DNA from: Haloferax sulfurifontis ATCC BAA-897
GTDB taxonomy: Archaea > Halobacteriota > Halobacteria > Halobacteriales > Haloferacaceae
Assembly (NCBI RefSeq): GCF_000337835.1
Contig: NZ_AOLM01000022.1
Coordinates: forward strand, 62,001 to 126,000
Reading direction: 5' to 3'
DNA length: 64,000 nucleotides
The notes under the pieces were generated by a model that ran no database searches, was not told the origin of the DNA, and saw nothing but the letters and a program-made list of their open reading frames with translations. Below are positions 10,331 through 17,353 of the stretch, in pieces (within the stretch, counting starts at the first letter, position 1; each line of letters begins with the position of its first letter). The position numbers and the translations under genes were made by a program.

Positions 10331-10756
10331 ATGGACGACGCCGCAGGAGCCGACGACACCGCAGGAGCCGACGACGACGATATCCGCGTCCGCGAGGGCG
10401 ACCCCGACGAACTGGTGGCCGTGATGCGCGTCCTCGACGCCGGACTGCTCGAAGCCGACGCGGGCGAGGTCCGCGACCGACTGGCCGCCGGAGACTGCCT
10501 CGTCGCCGAAGCGTCAGGTCGGGTCGTTGGCGCGCTGGCGCTCGACGGCGACTACATCGACGCCGTGGCCGCCTCGCCGAGTCGCCGCGGCCGGGGCGTC
10601 GGAACCCGACTCGTTCGGGCGGCGCTCGACCGTCGGGGCCGCCTCGTGGCCGACTTCGACGGAGGCATCCGCCCGTTCTACGAGGCGCTCGGATTCGACA
10701 TCGAGGAGCGAGGCGACGACGACGGGCGGTTTCGCGGCGTCCTGCGCGACGAGTGA
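10331..10756 (+). CDS. GNAT-family N-acetyltransferase
   Basis: The 141-residue protein has the GNAT acetyl-CoA site: [19 protein letters not shown] near residues 76-94, where RGRGVG binds the pyrophosphate, and a C-terminal [13 protein letters not shown]. The first 16 residues are a low-complexity acidic tail ([16 protein letters not shown]) encoded by a duplicated 18-bp segment. The gene starts 7 bp after samp2 stops, so it is likely in the same operon. The substrate is unknown. Confidence 0.88.
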   Translation: MDDAAGADDTAGADDDDIRVREGDPDELVAVMRVLDAGLLEADAGEVRDRLAAGDCLVAEASGRVVGALALDGDYIDAVAASPSRRGRGVGTRLVRAALDRRGRLVADFDGGIRPFYEALGFDIEERGDDDGRFRGVLRDE

Positions 10757-10833
10757 CGGCCGCTCTGAGTGGGACGAGTTAACAATCGACATAGATTTAG
10801 CCGCCGGTCGTCAAGAGCTAGGGAGTCAAGCCC

Positions 10834-11214
10834 ATGGCAAAGCGAGACCGGAGCGACCGTATCCTGACCGACTGGGACCGCGTTTTCGACGCGCTCGCGG
10901 ACCCGTCGCGCCGCTACGTGCTGGAGTACCTCCACGACCGGTCGGAGCCGGCGTCGGTCTGGGACCTCGCGGTCGCCCTCGCGGTCCGGACGACCGACCT
11001 CCCTCCCGACGAGGTGGACCTACAGGTCGTCGAGCAGGCCGAGGTCGGCATCGTCCACGTCCACCTGCCGAAGCTACAGGCCGCGGACCTCGTCGAATCG
11101 GCGGGAGACGGCGTCTCCCTGACCGAGCACGCGGAGACGCTCCCGCTTTTCACGCCGGCGTACCGCGGGGTCGTCAGACCGGTCGGCGACGAAGAAGAGA
11201 GACGAGAGCTCTGA
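10834..11214 (+). CDS. winged-helix transcriptional regulator (DUF7344-type)
   Basis: The 126-residue protein begins with a charged tail and then shows a haloarchaeal winged helix: FDALADPSRRYVLEYLHDR for helices 1-2, the middle stretch around residues 45-70, and HVHLPKLQAADLVES, which resembles the recognition helix and wing. The motif 'LADPSRRYVLEYL' is typical of the ArsR-like regulators abundant in haloarchaea. No sensor domain is visible. It faces the phosphohexomutase gene, whose stop is 11 bp away, so the two transcription units converge. Its target is unknown. Confidence 0.8.
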   Translation: MAKRDRSDRILTDWDRVFDALADPSRRYVLEYLHDRSEPASVWDLAVALAVRTTDLPPDEVDLQVVEQAEVGIVHVHLPKLQAADLVESAGDGVSLTEHAETLPLFTPAYRGVVRPVGDEEERREL

Positions 11215-11225
11215 GAGCGGTCCGC

Positions 11226-12599
11226 TCAGACGAGGGGTTCGACGAGTTCGCGGCCGGCTTCGAGGAGCGACGAGACCGCGTCTTCGCTCCCGGCTTCGGC
11301 GTAGACGCGCATCTTCGGCTCCGTCCCCGAGGGGCGGACGAGGAGCCACGAGCCGTCTTCTAAGAGGAGTTTGAAGCCGTCGAGCGTGACGACCTTGGCG
11401 ATGTCGCGGCCGGCGACCGTCTCGGGGAGCACGTCCTCTAACTCGTCGATGACGCGCGCCTTCTCGGAGTCGGGGCAGGCGACGCTTATCTTGTCGGCGA
11501 CGATTTCGCCGTGTTCGGCCTCGATGCGGTCGAGGCGCGCGTCGAAGTCCTCCTCGGCGGTCGCGGCGGCCGCGAGCAGGCCCATCAGCACGCCGTCCTT
11601 CTCGCGGACGTGCCCGCGGACCGAGAAGCCGCCGGACTCCTCGCCGCCCATGAGCGCGTCGTGTTCGCGCATGCCGTCGGCGACCCACTTGAAGCCGACC
11701 GCGGTCTCGAACACCTCCTCGCCGTGGGCCTCGGCGATGCGGTCGATGAGGAACGTGGTCGAGACGGTCCGGATGGCCGGCCCGGCGTCCGATTCGAGCA
11801 GGTAGTCGTAGACGGCGGCGAAAAAGAGGTTCTCGTCGAGGACGCCGCGGTCGGGCGTGGCGATGGCGATGCGGTCGGCGTCGCCGTCGTTTGCGACCCC
11901 GAGGTCGGCGTCGTGTTCGGCCATCGCCTCGGCGAGGCCGCCGAGGTTCTCCGCGGAGGGCTCCGGCGAGATGCCGCCGAAGTCGGCGTCGCGTTCACAC
12001 CGGAGGCGGACGACCTCCGCGCCGGCGGCTTCGAGGAGCGCGTCGGTGACGCCGCGACCGCTTCCGTGCATGGCGTCGTAGACGACCGTGAGACCCGAGA
12101 GGTCGTCGCCGACGAGGTCCATCGCGTGGTCGGCGTGCGGCGAGACCACGTCGACGCGCTCGATGGTGCCGCGTTCGGACTCGGGCAGGAGGTCCGGCTC
12201 GGCGAGTCGCTCGGCGACTGCGTCGGTCACGTCGGGGAGCGCCGGCGCGCCGTCCGAGGGGATGAACTTCACGCCGTTGTACTCCGGCGGGTTGTGCGAG
12301 GCCGTGACCATGAGCGCCCCCGAGAGGCCGCGCTCGGCGATGGCGTAGGCGACGAGCGGGGTCGGACAGTCCCGCTCCGGCAGGAGCACGTCGAAGCCGT
12401 TTCCGGCGACGACCTCCGCGAGCGACTCCGCGAAACCGGGGGAGGTCTCGCGGGCGTCGTAGCCGACGAGCACCGGCGCGGTGAAGCCCTCGTCGGCGAG
12501 GTAGTCGGCGACGGCCTGTCCGACGACGCGGACGCGGTCGTCGGTGAAGGTGTCCAGCGTGGCGCGCCACCCGTCGGTCCCGAATGAGATTTCGTCCAT
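11226..12599 (-). CDS. phosphohexomutase (phosphoglucomutase/phosphomannomutase)
   Basis: The 457-residue protein has the four-domain layout of the alpha-D-phosphohexomutase family. The catalytic phosphoserine is in TASHNPPEYNGVKF near residues 97-110, the Mg site is VANDGDADRIAI near 235-246, the sugar loop is MGGEESGGFSV near 310-320, and the phosphate loop is RPSGTEPKMRVYAE near 425-438. It interconverts hexose 1- and 6-phosphates or glucosamine phosphates for nucleotide-sugar synthesis. Archaeal members cannot be split into PGM, PMM or GlmM by eye. It starts at ATG 12599. Confidence 0.93.
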   Translation of the reverse strand: MDEISFGTDGWRATLDTFTDDRVRVVGQAVADYLADEGFTAPVLVGYDARETSPGFAESLAEVVAGNGFDVLLPERDCPTPLVAYAIAERGLSGALMVTASHNPPEYNGVKFIPSDGAPALPDVTDAVAERLAEPDLLPESERGTIERVDVVSPHADHAMDLVGDDLSGLTVVYDAMHGSGRGVTDALLEAAGAEVVRLRCERDADFGGISPEPSAENLGGLAEAMAEHDADLGVANDGDADRIAIATPDRGVLDENLFFAAVYDYLLESDAGPAIRTVSTTFLIDRIAEAHGEEVFETAVGFKWVADGMREHDALMGGEESGGFSVRGHVREKDGVLMGLLAAAATAEEDFDARLDRIEAEHGEIVADKISVACPDSEKARVIDELEDVLPETVAGRDIAKVVTLDGFKLLLEDGSWLLVRPSGTEPKMRVYAEAGSEDAVSSLLEAGRELVEPLV

Positions 12600-12661
12600 A
12601 CGCGCACCACTCCGCGGCGGGGCAAAAAACTACGTTACGAGCCGACGGGGAGGTGACGCGC

Positions 12662-12901
12662 TCACGACTCCACGAGCCGCAGTTTCTCCCGGCGGCGGAG
12701 CTGTTTGATCTCGTACTCGCGGGACATCGCCGCCGACTTCGACTCGAACGCCTCGACGTGGACGAGTTCGACCGGGGTCCGACCGCGGGTGTACTTCGCG
12801 CCCTCGCCGGCGTCGTGTTCGGCGACGCGTCGCTCCACGTCGGTGGTGTATCCGGTGTACAGCGAGCCGTCGCTACACTCGATGACGTAGACGAAGTGCA
12901 C
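12662..12901 (-). CDS. GIY-YIG nuclease domain protein (UPF0213 type)
   Basis: The 79-residue protein is a single GIY-YIG domain: [17 protein letters not shown] carries the two tyrosines of the signature, [19 protein letters not shown] the arginine and histidine, and [17 protein letters not shown] the catalytic Glu and helix. Small UPF0213-type proteins of this kind are common in bacteria and archaea; several act on nucleic acids but the native role is unsettled. The start is GTG at 12901, placing V-H-F at the usual position just before the first strand. It lies 62 bp upstream of the phosphohexomutase gene on the same strand. Confidence 0.88.
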   Translation of the reverse strand: MHFVYVIECSDGSLYTGYTTDVERRVAEHDAGEGAKYTRGRTPVELVHVEAFESKSAAMSREYEIKQLRRREKLRLVES

Positions 12902-12995
12902 GAGAGAATGGTTCAGGGGCGCGGATATGAACCCTGCGCCCGGCCTCGTGCACGAGGTGTTGGCTTCGCGTGGTGGTCTTTTGTCGCTTCAGTGG

Positions 12996-13145
12996 TCATG
13001 CGGTGCGGGCACGCTGTCGAGCGACCTCCGCGATACCCGCGTTCGCCGAGCAGTTGGGACAGGCGAGAACCTGACCGTCCTTGTCGGCGAACACGCGTGC
13101 GAAGCGCTCGGAGACGTGTGACCCGCAGTGGTCACAGACTGGCAT
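12996..13145 (-). CDS. small zinc-finger protein (DUF7563-like)
   Basis: This 49-residue protein is a one-domain zinc-binding microprotein: CDHCGSHVSERFARVF is followed by ACPNCSANAG, giving CxxC-x(n)-CxxC with 24 residues between the pairs. Small CPxC proteins are numerous in Haloferax and some are known to affect motility or biofilm. The start MPVCDHCG is chosen because the open frame upstream reads through non-conserved sequence. It lies 94 bp upstream of the GIY-YIG gene. Function is unknown. Confidence 0.75.
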   Translation of the reverse strand: MPVCDHCGSHVSERFARVFADKDGQVLACPNCSANAGIAEVARQRARTA

Positions 13146-13212
13146 TGTTGCGGTCCGGCAGCCACCGAGCCGGTGTATGCTACACGGTACCCCACCCATA
13201 AGAGGGCTTCGC

Positions 13213-13231
13213 GCGTGTGCGTACGCACGCG
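13213..13231. promoter_or_regulatory. palindrome upstream of the small zinc-finger gene
   Basis: GTGCGTACGCAC (13217-13228) is a perfect 12-bp palindrome that extends with one mismatch on each side to about 19 bp. It lies about 70 bp upstream of the zinc-finger gene start and 64 bp past the larB stop. It could be an operator or a hairpin after larB. Confidence 0.4.
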
Positions 13232-13291
13232 AAATCGCGCACGACCACGGAGGGACAACTGCCGCCGCTCAGGCGTGTCTACAACGCCCGC

Positions 13292-14053
13292 TCAGGCGTC
13301 GTCGTCGCGGGCGTCGGCGACCGCGCGGGCGATGAGTCCGGCCTGCGCGCCGGCGATGTAGCCGGCGTCGACGTTCACCGTGGAGAGGACGGTACACGAC
13401 TGGAGCATCCCGAGGACGGCGGCCTCGCCGTCGCCGCCGTGGCCGTAGCCCGTCGAGACGGGCAGGCCGATGACCGGCGTGTCGACGAGGCCGGCGACGA
13501 CGGTCGGAAGCGCGCCCTCGCGGCCGGCGGCGACGACGACCACGTCGGCCTCGCGGAGCGTGTCGAGGTGGTCGAGCACGCGTCCGAGATGGGCGACGCC
13601 CACGTCCTCGATTCGCTCGACGTCCGCGCCCATCTCGCGGAGGACGGCGGCCGCCTCACCCGCGGCCTCAGCGTCGGAGGTGCCGCCGGTGGCGATAGCG
13701 ACGGTCGCGTCGAGGTCGGGGCGCTCGAAGTCCGGCGCGGCCGCGGCGACCGTCTTCGCCCGGGCGTCGCGGTCGACGTCGGCGTCCGGGAGGGCGTCGG
13801 CGACGGCCTCGGCGTGGGCGGTGTCTGCCCGGGTGACGAGCGCCCGACCGCTGGTCTCGACCGCCGCGACGGCCAGCGTCGCCGTCTCGTCGGGCGTTTT
13901 TCCCTCTGCCAGAATCGCTTCGGGGACGCCGCGCCGCGTCTCTCTGGCGGCGTCGAACCGCCCGGCGTCGGTCGTCGCGTACCCGGAGAGTCGTACCTCG
14001 GCCTCGGCGGGCGAGAGCGAACCGTCCGCGACCGCCTCCAAGATGTCGCGCAT
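13292..14053 (-). CDS. larB: nickel pincer cofactor biosynthesis protein LarB
   Basis: The 253-residue protein has a LarB N-terminal part (MRDILEAVADGSLSPAEAE, then VPEAILAEGKTPDET) and a C-terminal AIR-carboxylase-like PurE fold from about residue 115 (VAIATGGTSDAEAAGEAAAVL, then VVVAAGREGALPTVVAGLVD and LPVSTGYGHGGDGEAA). LarB carboxylates and hydrolyses nicotinic acid adenine dinucleotide, the first step to the nickel-pincer nucleotide used by lactate racemase-type enzymes. LarE is 5.5 kb away at 19517; LarC and a LarA enzyme are not in the window. Confidence 0.93.
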   Translation of the reverse strand: MRDILEAVADGSLSPAEAEVRLSGYATTDAGRFDAARETRRGVPEAILAEGKTPDETATLAVAAVETSGRALVTRADTAHAEAVADALPDADVDRDARAKTVAAAAPDFERPDLDATVAIATGGTSDAEAAGEAAAVLREMGADVERIEDVGVAHLGRVLDHLDTLREADVVVVAAGREGALPTVVAGLVDTPVIGLPVSTGYGHGGDGEAAVLGMLQSCTVLSTVNVDAGYIAGAQAGLIARAVADARDDDA

Positions 14054-14109
14054 GGCCGCACGTTGGCCCGAGGCGTACTCATACCCGTCGTTCCGCCCTC
14101 GCGAGGATA

Positions 14110-14122
14110 AAGCATATATAAG
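14110..14122. promoter_or_regulatory. TATA-like element in the larB / DUF1931 intergenic region
   Basis: AGCATATATAAG at about 14111-14122 reads as a TATA box on either strand. On the minus strand it is 63 bp from the larB ATG, which would leave a leader of about 36 nt. On the plus strand it would start a transcript near 14143, roughly 95 bp ahead of the DUF1931 gene, which has its own box. Direction is undecided. Confidence 0.4.
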
Positions 14123-14205
14123 TGGAGATTGTTCCCGATAAATCCGTCCTCATAGAAGCGCCATAACCCCCAAATCCGGCGGTATTAACGTCCAATATAG
14201 GAAAG

Positions 14206-14212
14206 TTTATTA
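14206..14212 (+). promoter_or_regulatory. TATA box of the DUF1931 gene
   Basis: TTTATTA preceded by purine-rich GAAAG (BRE-like) lies 29 bp upstream of ATG 14238, which fits a leaderless transcript starting at or next to the ATG. Confidence 0.7.
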
Positions 14213-14237
14213 AAGGAGAATCGGTAGGACATTCTGT

Positions 14238-14405
14238 ATGGCAGACCTCATTGTCAAGGCAGCCGTCAAGGAAGCGCTCAAGGACAAGAACGTGGCCTCG
14301 GACTTCTACGACGCTCTCGACGAGGAAGTCAAGGAGCTTCTCGAAGACGCTGCTCGCCGCGCTGAGCAGAACGACCGTAAGACGGTCCAGCCCCGCGACC
14401 TGTAA
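14238..14405 (+). CDS. DUF1931-family small histone-fold-like protein
   Basis: The 55-residue protein (MADLIVKAAVKEALKDKNVA...) is short, helical and rich in Lys, Glu and Asp. It matches the small DUF1931 family, whose structures resemble a histone fold and which is found in archaea and some bacteria. The string EELLEDAARRAEQNDRKTVQPRDL resembles the end of a histone fold, where an RKTVxPxDL segment is the last strand and helix. It has its own strong TATA box and an AT-rich upstream region, suggesting high expression. DNA binding is inferred only from fold likeness. Confidence 0.8.
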   Translation: MADLIVKAAVKEALKDKNVASDFYDALDEEVKELLEDAARRAEQNDRKTVQPRDL

Positions 14406-14409
14406 ACTC

Positions 14410-14434
14410 GGTCTTTAGACCTCTCGTTCTTTTA
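14410..14434 (+). terminator. probable terminator after the DUF1931 gene
   Basis: A small inverted repeat GGTC-TTTA-GACC (14410-14421), 5 bp after the stop codon, is followed by the T-rich run TTCTTTTAT (14427-14434). T-runs are the main archaeal termination signal. Confidence 0.45.
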
Positions 14435-14490
14435 TCGCCGGCCGGTGAGCGCCGGCCGTGTCCCGCAAATCGAGTCGGTCGTCGGTGCCC

Positions 14491-14543
14491 GTTCGAGCGC
14501 CGGACCACCCGGTCTGCCGCAGGTCCGTTCGAGCGCCGGACCA
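14491..14543 (+). repeat. direct repeat between DUF1931 and rpiA
   Basis: The 17-bp string GTTCGAGCGCCGGACCA occurs at 14491-14507 and again at 14527-14543, 36 bp apart. The flanking strings AATCGAGTCGGT (about 14468) and AATCGAGTCAGT (about 14540) are also similar, so this looks like a decayed local duplication at the rpiA 3' side. Confidence 0.6.
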
Positions 14544-14549
14544 ATCGAG

Positions 14550-15242
14550 TCAGTATTCGGTGACGTCGACGCCGTCGTCGGTGCCGACGTAGACCGCGTC
14601 CGCGAGGCCGACGAACAGGCCGTGTTCGACCGCGCCGGGGAGCGACGCGAGGTCGGTCGCAAGCGACTCGGGGTCGGAAATCGCGCCGAACTCGCAGTCG
14701 AGAACGAGGTTCCCGTTGTCGGTGACGACGGGGCCGTCCTTCCGCTCGGCGCGGCGGAGCGTCGCCTCGCCGCCGAGGTCCGAGACGCCCGCCGCGACGG
14801 TCGTCCGCGCCGACGGAAGCACCTCGATGGGGACGGCGCGCGAGAGCGTTTCGGCGGTCTTCGAGGGGTCCGCGACGACGAGGAACCGGTCGGCGAAGGC
14901 GTCGACCACTTTCTCGCGGGCGTGGGCCGCACCGCCGCCCTTGACGAGCGCGCCGTCGGTCGTCGCCACCTGGTCGGCCCCGTCGATAGCGAGGTCGATG
15001 GCGTCGACTTCGTCGAGGTCGGCGACGGGGATGTCGCACTCGCGGGCGAGTTCGCGGGCCGCGAAGGAGGTCGGGACGCCCCGAACGTCGAGGCCGTCGG
15101 CGACGCGGTCGCCGATGGCGCGGATGGCGAAGGCGGTGGTACTGCCGGTACCGAGGCCGACGACGGTCCCGTCTTCGACCGCTTCGACCGCCGCCGCCGC
15201 GGCTCGGCGCTTCTGCGCGTCGGTTCCGCCGGTAGTCTTCAT
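14550..15242 (-). CDS. rpiA: ribose-5-phosphate isomerase A
   Basis: The 230-residue protein interconverts ribose 5-phosphate and ribulose 5-phosphate. It has the family landmarks: VVGLGTGSTTAFAIRAIGDR near residues 29-48 for phosphate binding, AIDGADQVATTDGALVKGGGAAHAREK near 87-113 with the catalytic Asp and Lys, and a C-terminal VTDNGNLVLDCEFG. Haloarchaea lack a complete oxidative pentose pathway, so its likely role is supplying ribose phosphate. It stands alone, 60 bp downstream of the orc gene on the same strand. Confidence 0.95.
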   Translation of the reverse strand: MKTTGGTDAQKRRAAAAAVEAVEDGTVVGLGTGSTTAFAIRAIGDRVADGLDVRGVPTSFAARELARECDIPVADLDEVDAIDLAIDGADQVATTDGALVKGGGAAHAREKVVDAFADRFLVVADPSKTAETLSRAVPIEVLPSARTTVAAGVSDLGGEATLRRAERKDGPVVTDNGNLVLDCEFGAISDPESLATDLASLPGAVEHGLFVGLADAVYVGTDDGVDVTEY

Positions 15243-15302
15243 GGCTCTGCCGACTCGGCCGGCGAGTAAAAATGGTCCTGAAACGGGGCGAGCGAGCCGC
15301 CC

Positions 15303-16427
15303 TCAGAGGCGGTCCAAGACCGCGTCCGCGTCGTAGGCGAGCGAGATGGCGCGGGTCCGACCCCGTCCCTCGATTTCGGTGTACCGGGCCTCGATGACGC
15401 CCAGTTGGTCCAGTTTGTTCACGAGTTCGGAGTAGCGCGTGTAACCGAGACCGGTCTCCTCGTTGAACGCCTCGTAAACCTCGCCGGCGCGCTCGCCGTC
15501 GTACTCGGCGACGACCCGGACGAGCTCGCGTTCGGGGTCCGAAAGCCCCTGCAGACACCGCGAGAGGTGGACGTACTTCGACTTGTCGTAGGCCGCCTCA
15601 ACGTCCTCCATGTCGACGGTGCGGGAGGCGCGCATCTCGGCGTGCAGACCGGCGCGGCGGAGCAGGTCGATGCCGACCCGGAGGTCGCCGCTGTCGGCGG
15701 TGAACTCCGCGACTTGGTCGAGTTCGGGCGCGCCGATAACGTCCTCGTGGAAGCCGCGCTTCGACCGGCCGCGGAGGATGTCGACGATTTCGTCCACGTC
15801 GTAGCGGGGGAAGAACACCTCCTCGGGCCGGAAGACGCTCTGGACGCGCCCGTCGAGTTCGTCGATGACATCGAGCGAGAGGTCTGACGAGATGATGATG
15901 ACGCCGATGCGCGCGCCGGAGTGCGCCTCGTGGGCGCGCAACAGCGAGTAGAGCGTGTCGGAGGCCTCGTTCTCGTAGAACAGGTAGTTCACGTCGTCGA
16001 GCGCGACGACGAGCACCTCGTCGTCCTCGACGAGGCGGTCGGTTATCTGGCCGAACAGCTTCTTGAACGAGATGCCCGACGACGGGGGTTCGTACTCGAA
16101 GATATGCTCGAAGACCCGCGAGAACACCGCGTAGCGCGTCGAGTCGACCTGGCAGTTCACCCGGACGGTCCGGACGCCCGACTGCGTGCCCAACTCGCCG
16201 AACAGCTTCTGGACCGCGGTGGTCTTGCCCGTCCCCGGCGGACCACGCACCATCGTGTTCAGGGGGCGAGAGCCGCGGACCGCGGGCCGGAGCGCGTACT
16301 TCAGGCTCCGCAGTTGGCTCTCGCGGTGGTTGAACGTCTCCGGAACGTGGTCGATTTCGAAGACGTGTTCGTCGCGGAACACCGTCTCGTCCCACGACAG
16401 CATCCCCTCTTCGGGGTCCTCCCTCAT
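15303..16427 (-). CDS. Orc1/Cdc6 family AAA+ replication initiator paralogue
   Basis: The 374-residue protein has Walker A GPPGTGKTTA near residue 64, Walker B VVALDDVNYLF near 142, a sensor-1 stretch VIIISSDLS, and a C-terminal winged helix from about residue 290 (ELVRVVAEYDGERAGEVYEAF) that binds origin DNA in this family. Haloferax has many Orc/Cdc6 paralogues; only some sit beside active origins. The 163 bp upstream has one short G-run but no repeated origin-recognition boxes that I can see. The start MREDPEEGML (ATG 16427) is preferred to the longer frame. Confidence 0.93.
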   Translation of the reverse strand: MREDPEEGMLSWDETVFRDEHVFEIDHVPETFNHRESQLRSLKYALRPAVRGSRPLNTMVRGPPGTGKTTAVQKLFGELGTQSGVRTVRVNCQVDSTRYAVFSRVFEHIFEYEPPSSGISFKKLFGQITDRLVEDDEVLVVALDDVNYLFYENEASDTLYSLLRAHEAHSGARIGVIIISSDLSLDVIDELDGRVQSVFRPEEVFFPRYDVDEIVDILRGRSKRGFHEDVIGAPELDQVAEFTADSGDLRVGIDLLRRAGLHAEMRASRTVDMEDVEAAYDKSKYVHLSRCLQGLSDPERELVRVVAEYDGERAGEVYEAFNEETGLGYTRYSELVNKLDQLGVIEARYTEIEGRGRTRAISLAYDADAVLDRL

Positions 16428-16560
16428 CGAGTGAAGTACCACGCGCGGGGGACTTAATCGTTTACCGCGGCGGCGTCCGACGGGGGGGGCGGACGGACGC
16501 ATTGTCTCGACGCGTCCCGAACGCGTTCAACCGCCAACCACCGGAACCCGAGCCACAATA

Positions 16561-16568
16561 GTTAATTT
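16561..16568 (+). promoter_or_regulatory. TATA box of the 16590 gene
   Basis: TTAATTTT lies 25 bp upstream of ATG 16590 in an otherwise GC-rich stretch, fitting a leaderless transcript. Confidence 0.6.
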
Positions 16569-16589
16569 TCCAACAATGGATGCGCAGTC

Positions 16590-16997
16590 ATGGCAACTCG
16601 AATACAACTCGCCGCGCTGCTCGTCTCGCTTGCGCTCGTCGGGGGCGGCGTGCTCGGGTTCGGTTTCGTCGCTGACGAAGACTACAGCTATCGATACGAG
16701 GGGCAACTGTCGGAGACGCCGGAGACGGTTCCCCCGCTGTACAGCGAACTCTCTCAGTCGGAACAGCGGGCCGTGGACCGCGCCCTCGCCGGCGAGGTGC
16801 TTCGGTTCGAAGACGACCCTGGGAACCTCCCGGGACTCGTCGAGCGCGACGGCACCTACCACGCGTTCGAGTTCGACGCGACCACCGACTACACCGCCCC
16901 GACGACAGTCGGTTCACTCGTCGCCGTACTGCTCGGCGCGGTCGGTGTCGTCGCCGCGGTCCGGTGGGAGGTCGCGAGCCGGTACGTCACTTACTGA
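16590..16997 (+). CDS. small membrane-anchored protein of unknown function
   Basis: The 135-residue protein has one hydrophobic helix at residues 7-26 and another at 107-123 (VGSLVAVLLGAVGVVAAV), with an acidic, probably extracytoplasmic domain of about 80 residues between them. The domain contains the string YSYRYEGQLSETPETVPPLY and ends before TTDYTAPTTVG. I do not recognise a family with a known role. The last 7 bp overlap the end of the convergent gene at 16991-17260. Confidence 0.75.
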   Translation: MATRIQLAALLVSLALVGGGVLGFGFVADEDYSYRYEGQLSETPETVPPLYSELSQSEQRAVDRALAGEVLRFEDDPGNLPGLVERDGTYHAFEFDATTDYTAPTTVGSLVAVLLGAVGVVAAVRWEVASRYVTY

Positions 16998-17260
16998 AGG
17001 AGCCGGACGATTCGGTAACCGATGGCGACGAGTAGAAGCAGTCCGACCGCGCCGATACCGAGGGCGACCGGCGTCCCGCCGGTCCGCGAGAGCGCCCCCA
17101 GCGCCGGAAGCACGAAGACGAACAGCACGAGGAACCCGCCGAACACCAGAAACACCAGGTAGACGGCGGTCCCGAGCACGTCCCAGATGGCGTTTTTCGT
17201 GGCGTGGTAGACGAGGTCGTACTGCTGTCGTTCCTCGGGGGAGAGCGAATCGGAGGGCAC
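16991..17260 (-). CDS. small two-helix membrane protein of unknown function
   Basis: The 89-residue protein starts from GTG at 17260. A hydrophilic N-terminal part (SDSLSPEERQQYDLVYHATKNAIWD) is followed by two membrane helices, about residues 31-55 (AVYLVFLVFGGFLVLFVFVL) and 68-87. Its tail overlaps the convergent gene ending at 16997 by 7 bp. No function can be assigned. It is 83 bp downstream of the MutS-family gene on the same strand. Confidence 0.75.
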   Translation of the reverse strand: MPSDSLSPEERQQYDLVYHATKNAIWDVLGTAVYLVFLVFGGFLVLFVFVLPALGALSRTGGTPVALGIGAVGLLLLVAIGYRIVRLLQ

Positions 17261-17310
17261 GGGCGGGGTTGTCGGCGAGCCAAGATAAATCGTGCGTCGC
17301 CGCGGGCGAT

Positions 17311-17353
17311 CGCGTCAGTCGAACATCGCCACAGACGGCCGCGTCAGTCGAAC
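17311..17353 (-). repeat. 14-bp direct repeat at the 3' end of the MutS-family gene
   Basis: The string CGCGTCAGTCGAAC is found at 17311-17324 and 17340-17353. The second copy contains the stop and last codons (Phe-Asp-stop) of the MutS-family gene; the first copy is a perfect echo downstream. This looks like a small tandem duplication of the gene's end. Confidence 0.55.

Noticed and set aside
13146-13199. Longer version of the small zinc-finger protein starting at 13199
   Set aside because: The extra residues have no conserved pattern, and MPVCDHCG is the natural start just before the first CxxC.
16428-16589. Region beside the Orc/Cdc6 gene as a replication origin
   Set aside because: It has one G-run (near 16482-16489) but I see no pair of origin-recognition repeats or long AT-rich unwinding stretch, so I do not call an origin.
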